DNA of 64,000 nucleotides, from the NCBI GenBank assembly GCA_031275175.1, contig JAISPD010000007.1, forward strand, positions 1-64,000, written 5' to 3'. Shown piece by piece: positions 53,960-63,428 of this stretch. The stretch's first letter is position 1, and each line of letters starts with the position of its first letter. The notes under the pieces were generated by a model that worked only from the letters and a program-made list of their open reading frames with translations, did not search any database and had not been told where the DNA came from. Source of the stretch: Mycoplasmataceae bacterium (GTDB lineage Bacteria; Bacillota_I; Bacilli_A; Mycoplasmatales; Mycoplasmoidaceae). The position numbers were made by a program, and so were the translations under genes.

Positions 53960-55352
53960 GGTTTGCTTCTTGTAGGTAATCTACAATTTCTGAAATTGAA
54001 ATACGTTTTTGTTTCATGGTGTCACGATCACGGATAGTAACAGTTTTGCTAGTTAATGAATCAAAATCAAAAGTTAAACAATATGGTGTACCTATAGCGT
54101 CCTGACGTCGATAACGTTTACCAATAGATCCGGTTACATCATAGGTTGCTTCCAATCCTTGTTCTACTAAAGATTCATAAATCATTTTGGCATCCTTACT
54201 TAATTTATTAACTAATGGTAGAACAGCAATTTTATAAGGTGCTAAAGCTAGTGGAAGGTGCAATACTTCTCGTGTCTCATTGTCATTGATTTTTTCAATT
54301 CTGTATTTATCTACAATAACAGCATAAAATAAACGTTCCACTCCCACTGACGGTTCAATCACAAACGGAACAATTTTCTTATTAGTAGTTGAATCAAAAT
54401 AAACTAAATCAGTTTTTGCATGTTTACTGTGGGCATTTAAATCAAAGTCTGTGCGGTTAGCAATTCCTCATAACTCTTTTTTACCATGAGGAAAAGCGAA
54501 TTCAATGTCCACTGTTCTTTTAGAATAATGTGATAATTCATCCTTTTGATGTTCGCGGAAAAAAAGATTTTTATCGTTTATTTTTAACTTAGTAGACAAA
54601 AAATTTTTAATTTTTTTTAGTAGAAATTCAAAAGTTTTATCAGCTTCATTAGGGTTAACAAAATATTCTAATTCCATTTGTTCAAATTCACGGGTACGGA
54701 AGATGAAATTACCAGGGGTAATTTCATTACGAAATGATTTACCAATCTGTGCTATTCCAAAAGGAATTTTCAGTCGTAAACTACGTTGCACATTTAAAAA
54801 ATTTACAAAAATTCCTTGTGCAGTTTCGGGGCGTAAATAATTAATTGAATGATCATCAGCTAAAATACCTTGGTGAATTTGAAACATTAAATTAAATTTA
54901 TGAATTGGGGCCCAATTTGTTTGTTTACAAATCGGACAACTAATTTTATTATCGGTAATCATTTTTTCTAATTGAACAAAACTGGTTTGTTCAGTAATCT
55001 TTGCATTTTTAACAGAATCATTGATTAATTTATCTGCACGAAAACGGTTATGACAATTTTTACATTCAATTAATGGATCACTAAAATTTACTAAATGTCC
55101 ACTTGCCTTTCATATTTTAGGATTGTTAATGATTGCTGAATCAATACCAACTGTTTGAGGATCTTTCGTAACGAATTCATTCCATCATAAATTTTTGATA
55201 TTTCGTTTTAACAAAACACCTAATGGGCCAAAATCTCAAGTATTTGCCAAACCCCCATAAATTTCTGAATCCGGAAATACAAAACCATAATTCTTAAGAA
55301 AGTTTACTATTTGTTCTTGAGAAAGCTGTTCGTTGAATTTGATCTGTTTCAT
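53952..55352 (-). CDS. glyQS: Glycyl-tRNA synthetase (alpha2 type)
   Basis: A 466-residue class II synthetase. FVFPDSEIYGG and YGPLG-like FGPLGVLL start it, a four-Cys zinc insertion (CKNC, CPIC) is present, motif 2 is FRNEITPGNFIFRTREFEQMELE, and EPSVGVERL is motif 3. An ATG three codons upstream (55361) lies only 2 nt from a TATAAT, so it would fall at or before the transcription start; I therefore use the ATG at 55352. It overlaps dnaG by 8 bp. Confidence 0.92.
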
Positions 55353-55363
55353 GTTATCCATAA

Positions 55364-55369
55364 ATTATA
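55364..55369 (-). promoter_or_regulatory. -10 box of glyQS
   Basis: TATAAT on the minus strand, 2 nt before the first ATG and 11 nt before the second ATG of glyQS. The spacing argues for a leaderless message starting near the second ATG, as for other first genes in this window. Confidence 0.45.
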
Positions 55370-55411
55370 TTTATAAAGTAAGTTAAATGTGTTAATGTGA
55401 TCATTACATAA

Positions 55412-56125
55412 CTAACTAGTTTCATAATCTGCTAAAGATTGAAATTTTACTCCTGTATTATCTAAAATGTAAGCGTAAAGTAATTTGATTACATAATCGA
55501 TTTCTTGTACATATTGATTTAACATCGTGTATTTTTCATTAAATAGGTAATGAATCGCTTTGGAAACTGGTAACTCATAATATTTATCACGTGCTTTTTC
55601 AAAACAAAGATTGCAAAGCATCCCATGATCTTTGAAAGAAATAGTTTTGATCTTATTATTGCCACATCTTATACAATGATTAACTTCAAGTCTCACACCA
55701 GAGAACTTAAGAAAATTTTGTAGAACTATCAAAACTAAAATTTTTTCATAAATTTGTTTTTCTAAAATTTGTTGTAGGTATTTTTCATAAAATTCAAATA
55801 ACGATTGATCTCGCATGTCTAGTTTAATAACTGATTCATTTAATAAATTAAAAGATAGCGCTGTTACCAAACTTCAATCAACTGATTTAATGGTTATAAC
55901 CTTCTTTAGACGACTCAATTTATCAATCGATCTGCTTTGAAAAATTTGAAATTCCACAAACGATCCCAGAAATAAGTGCCGTGCATTTTTGGAATCAATT
56001 TTACGACTACCCTTAGATAGGCAAGCAATTTTATTTCCCTGTTTTGTTAAGAAAGTCACAATTTCATCAAATATTAAATATTCTTGCCTATGAATTACAT
56101 ATCCATGATAGATCGTCTCGGCCAT
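55412..56125 (-). CDS. recO: DNA repair protein RecO
   Basis: A 237-residue RecO with the N-terminal OB-fold (HGYVIHRQEYLIFDEIVTFLT, GSRKIDSKNA) and a C-terminal zinc site (CIRCG and CNLC). It anneals ssDNA and works with RecR, which is encoded at the other end of this window. It starts 3 bp after era, the conserved era-recO order of Firmicutes. Confidence 0.9.
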
Positions 56126-56128
56126 ATA

Positions 56129-57007
56129 TTATTTACCATATCCCACACTAGCTAGAAATTTTTCATTATTTCTCCATTCTTTTTCAACTTTGACAAACAA
56201 CTTTAAATTTATTTTGCAATCATAAATTTTCATAAGTTCTTTCCTAGCGGTTATCCCAATCTTTTTAATCATCGTTCCGTTGTGTCCAATCAAAATTGGT
56301 TTCTGTGACGCTTTTTCGACCACGATGATTGCTTGAATATCTAAAGTGTTAGTAAAATGATCATATTGATTCAATTCAACATAAACAGTTGTGGCATAAG
56401 GTAATTCTTGTCTAGTGTTAAAAATTACTTGCTCACGAATGATTTCACTAATTGTAAAATTATCATTATCATGGTGATTTAATGGTTGATTTACATTATT
56501 GTTAAGACGCTCGGCAATGGTAGCTAATAATTTGTTAATTCCAATGTTTTTTTTACTTGAAATCCCAACTACGTCAGCAACATCGATGTATTTTTTTATC
56601 AAATCGGTATATGATGCATTTTTTTTGGCGCTACTCAAATCAATTTTGGTAAGAACTAAAATAACGTTTTGAATCCCATATGTTTTGATGATGCTAATTA
56701 CCTGTTGATCTTCGTCAGTGATATCCCTAGTTAAGTCAATTAACAATAGAACAATGTCCGCAATTTTATAGCTATTTCTAATTTCTGAGTTTAAAAATAA
56801 ATCCAATTTAAATTTGGGCTGATGCCAACCCGGAGTATCAATAAATAAAATCTGTAAATCATTTTTTTTATAAATTACTTTTATTTGATTGCGAGTAGTC
56901 TGTGGTTTTGGTGAAGTGATGGCCACTTTTTTTGTAACAATTGTATTCAATAAAGTTGATTTACCAACATTAGGTTTACCTGTAATTATTACATAACCAC
57001 TTCGCAT
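56129..57007 (-). CDS. era: GTPase Era
   Basis: A 292-residue GTPase needed for 16S rRNA maturation and 30S assembly. G1 GKPNVGKST, G3 DTPGWH, G4 LTKIDL and the KH domain with PILIGHNGTMIKKIG are in order. It sits 3 bp after dgkA within ybeY-dgkA-era-recO, an order shared with Bacillus. Confidence 0.96.
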   Translation of the reverse strand: MRSGYVIITGKPNVGKSTLLNTIVTKKVAITSPKPQTTRNQIKVIYKKNDLQILFIDTPGWHQPKFKLDLFLNSEIRNSYKIADIVLLLIDLTRDITDEDQQVISIIKTYGIQNVILVLTKIDLSSAKKNASYTDLIKKYIDVADVVGISSKKNIGINKLLATIAERLNNNVNQPLNHHDNDNFTISEIIREQVIFNTRQELPYATTVYVELNQYDHFTNTLDIQAIIVVEKASQKPILIGHNGTMIKKIGITARKELMKIYDCKINLKLFVKVEKEWRNNEKFLASVGYGK

Positions 57008-57010
57008 AAA

Positions 57011-57394
57011 TTATTTGAATAACACAATTATTTTAGGGATAAAAACTATTAATCCAACGATTATTGATGTAATCGTCAGTATTAAGGTTGCTGCAGCAGA
57101 AATATCCTTAATTTTTTTGGCGTTGTAATTGTATTTAAATATCACAATATCTACTAAATTTTCAATGGCTGTATTTAACAATTCCATACCGATTACCATA
57201 CCAATTATCAATACAATTACCACTCAATCTAACGAACTCATCGATGCGTGTAAAAGACTTGCAATAATCAAAACAATCACCGCAATTACAATATGTACAA
57301 TTAACGAAGCTTCCTCTTTTAATGAAAAATAAAGACCTCTAAATGCATAAGCAAATTTTTTAAGTCAAGTTCACTTGGTTTTTTTCTTTTCCAT
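57011..57394 (-). CDS. dgkA: Diacylglycerol/undecaprenol kinase family protein
   Basis: A 127-residue membrane protein with three helices and the family signature GMELLNTAIENLVD (catalytic Glu pair) after ATG start MEKKKTKW. The EEASLIVHI segment in helix 1 is also conserved. In B. subtilis the homologue is an undecaprenol kinase; in a wall-less bacterium a role in phospholipid recycling is more likely, but this is inference. Confidence 0.9.
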
Positions 57395-57400
57395 ACCCAA

Positions 57401-57829
57401 TTATGCTACGAAATTTAGCTGTTTCAAAATGTTATTTTGTAAATTTTGCATTAATTTAGCTTTTTTTAAATTATCGTGATTGTAACCTAACAAATGCAAA
57501 ACTCCATGAATGAACAACAATGTGATTTCTTGTTCATAGGTATCTTGTGCTTGTCACTTAACTTGTTGGAAATTAATGAAGATTTCACCCAGCAAGATTG
57601 GTTTAATGCCTTGATTATCATGAAATGCAAAGCTTAACACATCTGTAGGTTTATCGATTTTACGATAGCGATAATTTATTGCACGTATTTCATCATCATT
57701 TACAATGCTTACATCATAGACATATTGTGTTGTTAACAATTTACTAATTTCTTTATTAGCTTCGTGGAATAAATTTATGATTTTAGACGACAATTGTCTG
57801 TGACAATCTATTATTGTAAACTTAAACAT
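57401..57829 (-). CDS. ybeY: Endoribonuclease YbeY
   Basis: A 142-residue metal-dependent RNase involved in 16S rRNA 3' processing. The zinc motif FIHGVLHLLGYNHD (H-x3-H-x5-H) is intact, and YRKIDKPTDVLSF is the other conserved block. First gene of the long minus-strand run that continues to cdd; 6 bp before dgkA. Confidence 0.94.
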
Positions 57830-57898
57830 ATTTTTTTAAATACTAACATATTTTATTTTGTCATTATAATAGTACAATAAAAAAACGGAGATGTGAAT

Positions 57899-58576
57899 AT
57901 GTTGCTTGATACTAGAGAAAAAAATGATCAACAAAGTGAAGGTTTCAACCCAAATGTAATTAATGCACAACGAGATGTTTCTATAACTTCTGGTGCAAAA
58001 ATCGCTTTTTGAATTATGTTTATTTTTCTTTGATTCACAATCATTGGCGGAATTGTCATTACAGTATGAAAAGTTGGTAAAGGTAATTACTTTAAAACAC
58101 AACAAGAAAAAATTAATGAAGCCGCCTCTGGGATTGATGTTCAATTAAAAAAACGTCGCGATACTTTAGTTAAATTAGTTGACGCCACTCAAACATCTGT
58201 TAAATTTGAAAAGAGTCTATTGACAGATATTACAAGACTACGTAATGTAAATGTTTCTCCCAATGATACTGATGGATTAGCAAAAACTGATTTGGCATCT
58301 GCAAGTGCTTTATCTCGTTTGATGGCCACTTTTGAGAACTATCCAAATTTAAAAACTACTGATACCATCAGAGATCTAATGAGTTCTGCTGACTATATTG
58401 AAAGAGAAATTGCTGCTTCAAGACGTCTATACAATGCCACTGCATTACAATTTAATCAAACTATTCAAGCTTGACCCGCAAATGTTGTAGCTGCATCAAT
58501 GAAATTACACAGTTTTGCATTATTCGCTGCTAGTGAACAAGATAAGCAAGATGTCAGTCTAAAGATGGATGCTTAA
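57899..58576 (+). CDS. LemA-family membrane protein
   Basis: A 225-residue protein with an N-terminal cytoplasmic stretch, a membrane helix (about residues 38-62) and a helical LemA domain: QLKKRRDTLVKLVDATQ near residue 82 and EREIAASRRLYNATALQFNQTIQAWPANV are the family hallmarks. Its ATG has a GGAG site 8 nt upstream and a TATAAT 28 nt upstream. It is followed after 19 bp by a large membrane protein, as in many bacteria where lemA is coupled to a second membrane gene. Confidence 0.88.
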
Positions 58577-58595
58577 TCCATAGTTGGTAAATTAC

Positions 58596-60392
58596 ATGCA
58601 ACCAGACGTTTTTAACAACGAAACATTACATGTCGTTGATTATTTCAATGGTGCTCTACAAATAAAAAATGAAAAAGTGATTAATGATGTTTTTACTAAT
58701 TATGTATTAAACAAATCCAAAGTTGATTTTAATGCTAATCGCTCAACCGCTGATAACATTAACAAATTAAATCAAGAGATTAATCGCGAAAATAAAGAAG
58801 TTAAAGCTAGTAAATTTTGGATGATTTTCTTTAGAATAATTGGAGTCGCTCTTGCATTTGTAGGCATTATTTTTATCGTATTAATATCTTTACATCATAA
58901 TGAAAAAATATCTCCCATATGACTCTCATTAGCTATTGTTTTACCTACTGTAGGGATAACCATTTTTGGACTTAGTTGATTAATTAAAAAGCATTTTATT
59001 ACTAATACCCAAGAATTACAAGACTTACAAAATCAATGACAACAACAATTTAACTTGGCAATGAGTCAACTAGCCAATTTGAAAAGCAATATTTGTTGAT
59101 ACTTAACTTACATTATTTTTGAGCAAACATACCCATTAATTGAATTCGCACGTTATTTTTCTGAAGCCGATTATTTAAATTGAACTGATTGATTAAAAGA
59201 TAATGTCAATTCAACTGTTTTGTATTGTTTATCAGGAAATGTTAAAACAAATCCTTTCATTGTTCTAAAAACTAAATCCACAGAAATGTATGACCATGTT
59301 TATACTGGTTCGCGCACCGTCATGGTACGTCGCACACGTGTCGTAAATGGGCGAACCACTTCTTACATGGCTCCTAAAATTGTGGTCGCTACCATAACTA
59401 ATCCAGCACCTCGTTATTGAACCGACACAAAGTTATTTTTCAAGTCAGCAGCTGCAGAATCATTAGATTTTGTAAATATGACAGCATTTAAAAATGAGAA
59501 AAAGGCAGAAAAATATTTTGAAAAAAATAAATCTACCGAACCCATGGATAATCCAGAATTTGATCGTTATTTCCCTTGCGAACGCAATGATGAAGTACAA
59601 TTTAGAACTTTATTTTCACCATTAGCACAAGAGGAAATGATTAAATTAATGAAAGTTAAAAATGATTATAAATTTACTAAACACGGAATGCTAAACATTA
59701 TTAGTTCACCATCGTTTGATACAATTGCTTTTAATATCAATTACAACTACTTTACAAACGAATACGATTATGAAAAAATCAAGGTTGATTTTGTTGAAAG
59801 CAATAAAAAATTCTTCAGAGACATCTATTTTATGTTTGCACCAATTTTAACAATACCACTCTATCAGCAATACCAGTATCGCCAACCAATATTTGAAAAA
59901 GCACAGCAACGTTTATTTGCTGCCGCCCAAAATGAAAGTATTGTAAATACAATGTATGATTCAAGTAATTTTAAACATCCACAATCAATTACTGATAACA
60001 TTTTTAAAACTAAAAGAGTGTTTGCTAATAGTTTATATGAAATAAATGAAATCATCGCTTATGGATATCGTGGCAGCCCAAGAATGGTCATTGTTCCTGT
60101 TGCCGATTTCGAAGCTGGAATTGTAAATGTTCCTGTAACGGTTATTGACTATTTCAGCGTTAAAAAATCTACCCATATCGTTAATTCATTCATTGATAAG
60201 AATCAACAAGATTTTTATTCTAATCAAAATAATTTCACAAAAAATAGCTGAACTGAGTTTCAAAAAAAACTTGGTGTAAGTGATATTTCTAAAAAAGGTA
60301 ATTTTTTCTCAATGTCAATTGGTGATAAAACATCCCTTGCTAATGAAGATAGCTATAAAGCATTTTTAAAAAGTTTTGAAACAAATGCTTAA
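58596..60392 (+). CDS. Large membrane protein paired with LemA
   Basis: A 598-residue protein. Residues about 70-135 contain two membrane helices separated by a short loop; the remaining 450 residues are mixed alpha/beta and probably cytoplasmic. An RRTRVVNGRTT stretch near residue 240 is basic. TGA Trp codons are frequent in the first half. I do not recognise a catalytic motif; it resembles, in layout only, the DUF3137-type proteins found beside lemA. An in-frame TTG four codons upstream is possible, but the ATG is preferred. Confidence 0.65.
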
Positions 60393-60465
60393 TTTGACTT
60401 TGAATTTATAAAAAAATGAAAGTAACTGCTTATTTAACTAATATTACAAAAATTTGTTTATACTT

Positions 60466-60571
60466 AGTGAGCATTAACCAAAGATAGTAGCGGAATCAAA
60501 TCTTAATCATGCTACCGAGGTGATACATCATTGTACATTTCAAATCTCTTTGGTTCAACCAAAGAGATTTT
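60466..60571 (+). ncRNA. Ribosomal protein L10 leader
   Basis: The rplJ 5' leader contains a GTAGCGG/CATGCTACCGAGG-type paired region and ends in a strong hairpin just before rplJ. This is the position and architecture of the L10 leader, where the L10-(L12)4 complex binds its own mRNA and controls termination. A TATACT at about 60459-60464 could be the -10 box. Assignment rests on context and pairing seen by eye. Confidence 0.65.
60542..60570 (+). terminator. Attenuator hairpin in the rplJ leader
   Basis: Arms AAATCTCTTTGGTT and AACCAAAGAGATTT are perfectly complementary over 14 bases around a single central C, followed by TTAATT. It is placed between the leader and rplJ and should act as the regulated terminator. 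Confidence 0.75.
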
Positions 60572-60608
60572 AATTGTTAATGCAAAATAAAATATTGGAG
60601 ATCAAATT

Positions 60609-61097
60609 ATGAAACCAATAATCAAAATAAAGGAAGATGAAGTAAAAGTTTTAGCCAAACAATTAAGTGAAGCTAAATCTATTATCGTTTTTGAATATTT
60701 AGGTTTGACTGCTAAAGAATTAACAGCATTGCGTAAAAAATTACATGCAGCAAATGCAAAGATGTATGTTTCAAAAAATAATATATATGCAAGAGCCGTT
60801 GCTTTAGCTAAATTACCTGGTTTTGTTGAATTCAGTGGTCCGAATGCAATTTTAATATCTAATGGGGATGAAATCGCTCCATTTAAAGAATTGAATGAGA
60901 TTATTAAGACCCATGCCTTTGTTAAATACAAAGATGGCATTTTGGAAGCAAAACATATTCGTGAGAACGAATTAACAAAAATTGCAAGTATTCCTAACCG
61001 TGAAGGTTTATTATCGATGCTTCTATCATGCTTACAAGCATCGATCCGAAATTTAGCTTATGGTGTTAATGCCATTGCTAAACAAAAACAACAATAA
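60609..61097 (+). CDS. rplJ: 50S ribosomal protein L10
   Basis: A 162-residue L10 that anchors the L7/L12 stalk. [25 protein letters not shown] is the N-terminal RNA-binding domain pattern (VxDYxGLT), and the C-terminal helix (ANAIAKQ-type) binds L12. GGAG is well placed before the ATG. rplL follows after 20 bp. Confidence 0.96.
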   Translation: MKPIIKIKEDEVKVLAKQLSEAKSIIVFEYLGLTAKELTALRKKLHAANAKMYVSKNNIYARAVALAKLPGFVEFSGPNAILISNGDEIAPFKELNEIIKTHAFVKYKDGILEAKHIRENELTKIASIPNREGLLSMLLSCLQASIRNLAYGVNAIAKQKQQ

Positions 61098-61117
61098 TTA
61101 TTACAAGGAGACAAATT

Positions 61118-61486
61118 ATGGCAAAATTAACAAAAGAACAAATTATCGAAACATTAAAGGAAATGACTTTACTAGAAATAAATGATTTAGTAAAAGAAAT
61201 TGAATTAGCATTTGGTGTATCAGCAGCAGCTCCATTGGCTGCAGCAGCTCCTACAGCTGCAGCAGAAGCTCCAACATCTGTAACTATTTCTTTAATTGAT
61301 GCAGGCGCTCAAAAAGTAGCAGTAATTAAAACATATCGTGAAGCTACTGGACTAGGTTTAATGGAAGCTAAGGGTGCTGTGGAAAAAACCCCAGCAGTTA
61401 TTAAAGAAAACATTAAGCCAGAAGAAGCCGAAGAAATTAAAAAGAAATTCGAAGCTGTTGGCGCAAAAGTTAAAATTGAAGCTTAG
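61118..61486 (+). CDS. rplL: 50S ribosomal protein L7/L12
   Basis: A 122-residue L12. The N-terminal dimerisation domain ([19 protein letters not shown]) leads to an Ala/Pro-rich hinge, and the C-terminal factor-binding domain carries [20 protein letters not shown] and [21 protein letters not shown] precedes the ATG. It ends 10 bp before the convergent GDPD-like gene. Confidence 0.97.
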   Translation: MAKLTKEQIIETLKEMTLLEINDLVKEIELAFGVSAAAPLAAAAPTAAAEAPTSVTISLIDAGAQKVAVIKTYREATGLGLMEAKGAVEKTPAVIKENIKPEEAEEIKKKFEAVGAKVKIEA

Positions 61487-61496
61487 GTTTTTTTAC

Positions 61497-62615
61497 TTAA
61501 AAATCTAGTCAATTATCAACGGTAAAATAATCACACCCAAATTTATCCAAAATAGCTAAAGCATACGGTTCAGCGATCTCTAGACGACTATAGTCTGCAG
61601 TCCAACTGTTAATTTTTAAGTTTTGACTATGTGTCGCTTGAATTATTTTACTGGTAATTAAACCATAATAAATATCAACACCAATCGGATATTTTTGATT
61701 ATTGATCGTAGTTCAAGACCCATCAAGATAATTTTGATAATTTTTATAATTAGTGTTGCTACCAGACTTTGTTCCTGGATCTTTATTAGTAAATTGTTGA
61801 TTAGAACTTACGACATATTGACCTACGGTACCTTCATCTAATAATTTTTGAAATTGCGTATTGAAAATTGGTAAATTTTGACTATTAATTTCTTTAATCA
61901 TGGCATCAAGTAAATCATCAAAAAAACTAACAAAATAACAACGTGAAAGTAATGATTCTCCTGAAGTTACATAATCTTCAGCTGCCTTGATGTCGACAAG
62001 TACATTAGTAACTAATTTATTAATGGTGCCTTGATCAATTTTCATACATTCTTTAGCTTCTTTTATTTTTAACGTAGATTCTACTTTAAGTTCAATGACT
62101 GGATGAGCATGATTATTTAAAAAACAATTTAAATATCCATCATTATTATCAGCATTCCAAAATTTACATAATTGTGCATTTTGTGCATCGTGAGGAACCT
62201 TAACTTTATAAGGATTCAATTTACCAGAGGGAAAAGCTTTTGAAGGTAATGTGCTATTGTCAATGCTCCCATCGATCTTTAAATAACGATTATTAATTTC
62301 TGCAGTTGTAAGTTCATCGATTTTTTCGCTTTGATTTTCAAATGGATTAATGTAGTGAGAACATCAAATCGTCCCGTCTTGATCCATTTGCAAATCAGTT
62401 TCTGCTCCATAAAATTTACTATTAGTTCCACCCACCGCCGCATCAAATGCAGCATACGAATTTTGAAAATATTTAGCCGATCAACCACGATGGGCAATTT
62501 GATGATAAATACCTTGATTATTAGGGTGAATAGTACTTAATAGCACAGTCGGAGTAATGGCAGCTATCCCATAGCATAATAAACTGATAGTTATTTTTTT
62601 TCAAACATGTTTCAT
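61497..62615 (-). CDS. Glycerophosphodiester-phosphodiesterase-like secreted protein
   Basis: A 372-residue protein with an N-terminal signal/anchor helix (residues about 5-27). The GDPD active site is traceable: AHRGW with the catalytic His, ETDLQMDQDGT with Glu and Asp, and CSHYINPF with the second His. The middle is longer than in the family and rich in Asn; the end INSWTADY and GCDYFTVDNW matches the usual strand with the GVD-type close. It should cleave glycerophosphodiesters at the cell surface to glycerol-3-phosphate; in mycoplasmas a GDPD (GlpQ) is linked to H2O2 production and virulence. TGA Trp codons occur throughout. Confidence 0.78.
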
Positions 62616-62627
62616 ATTAACTAACAT

Positions 62628-62633
62628 TATAAT
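62628..62633 (+). promoter_or_regulatory. -10 box of the gene at 62640
   Basis: TATAAT 6 nt upstream of the ATG without a Shine-Dalgarno. The divergent GDPD-like gene starts 12 bp away on the other strand. Confidence 0.5.
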
Positions 62634-62639
62634 GAGATT

Positions 62640-63116
62640 ATGATTAAAAAAAATAATCCGACTCCACCAAATAAAACAAAGTTCATCCAGACAATCATCA
62701 TCGGTTTAAATGCTTTTCTAATTTTCCCTTACATTCTATGTGCTTTTATTATGAATTTTTTAAATTCCGCTAATTCAATTCTCAACGATATTAATTTTGT
62801 CTTCAGTTTAATATTGGGTGTATCTACATTAGTAGTTTCAATTCTCTGTCTAAAACTTACTAAACACACATCCAATTACAAACTTTTTAAAATCTTGTTT
62901 ATTATTAACACCGTTTTGTCATGTTTGCTTTCTTTAATAGGATTAATCAATTTTACTTATTGCTTTGCAATTCTTTTTCCATATGTCACCATATTAGTGG
63001 AGTATTTACTGATTGTTTATGTGCCTATTGCTATTATAATATTGCTTATCTTTATTAGTGTTTTGATAATTGAACTATGTTCAAAAAAGTCCGACTCACG
63101 ACTTAATAACTTATAA
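62640..63116 (+). CDS. Four-helix membrane protein of unknown function
   Basis: A 158-residue protein with four hydrophobic helices (about residues 18-42, 52-75, 84-110 and 118-145) and short charged ends. No motif recognised. Composition fits a small integral membrane protein; it contains no TGA codon. It is 21 bp upstream of the acetyltransferase gene, which has its own -10 box. Confidence 0.65.
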   Translation: MIKKNNPTPPNKTKFIQTIIIGLNAFLIFPYILCAFIMNFLNSANSILNDINFVFSLILGVSTLVVSILCLKLTKHTSNYKLFKILFIINTVLSCLLSLIGLINFTYCFAILFPYVTILVEYLLIVYVPIAIIILLIFISVLIIELCSKKSDSRLNNL

Positions 63117-63125
63117 ATATTTTTA

Positions 63126-63131
63126 TATAAT
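63126..63131 (+). promoter_or_regulatory. -10 box of the small acetyltransferase gene
   Basis: TATAAT 6 nt upstream of the ATG at 63138 without a Shine-Dalgarno. Confidence 0.5.
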
Positions 63132-63137
63132 CATTGC

Positions 63138-63428
63138 ATGATTAAATATCAAATAAAGAAAAAACAATCTGGAGTCATTGAGTTGTATCTTGATAAACAT
63201 CCTGAATCCCGGATTATTCTACTAACAACAGCTAAAAATACATATTGTGTGGTTAGCACACACGTTGACATTAATGAGCGTGGTAAAGGTATTGGCAAAA
63301 GTTTGTATTTAGCAATGATTGAATTTATTAGGAAACAACATGCTAAGTTTTCAGCTACATGTCCATTTATAGCAGAATTAGCTAATACAGATAAGTCTGT
63401 TAAAGATGTGTATATTCGCCAATCTTAG
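63138..63428 (+). CDS. Small GNAT-like acetyltransferase (YjdJ type)
   Basis: A 96-residue single-domain protein. THVDINERGKGIGKSLYLAMIEFIR is the acetyl-CoA-binding loop (R-G-x-G-I-G), and ATCPFIAEL is the CPF block typical of the YjdJ/Acetyltransf_CG branch. It is shorter than full GNAT enzymes, as usual for this group; the substrate is unknown. Its end overlaps the convergent LicA-type gene by 29 bp. Confidence 0.8.
   Translation: MIKYQIKKKQSGVIELYLDKHPESRIILLTTAKNTYCVVSTHVDINERGKGIGKSLYLAMIEFIRKQHAKFSATCPFIAELANTDKSVKDVYIRQS

Noticed and set aside
62279-62540. Overlapping frames on both strands within 62279-62540
   Set aside because: Shadows of the GDPD-like gene on the minus strand, which is continuous with TGA read as Trp and carries the catalytic HRG, ETD and SH residues.
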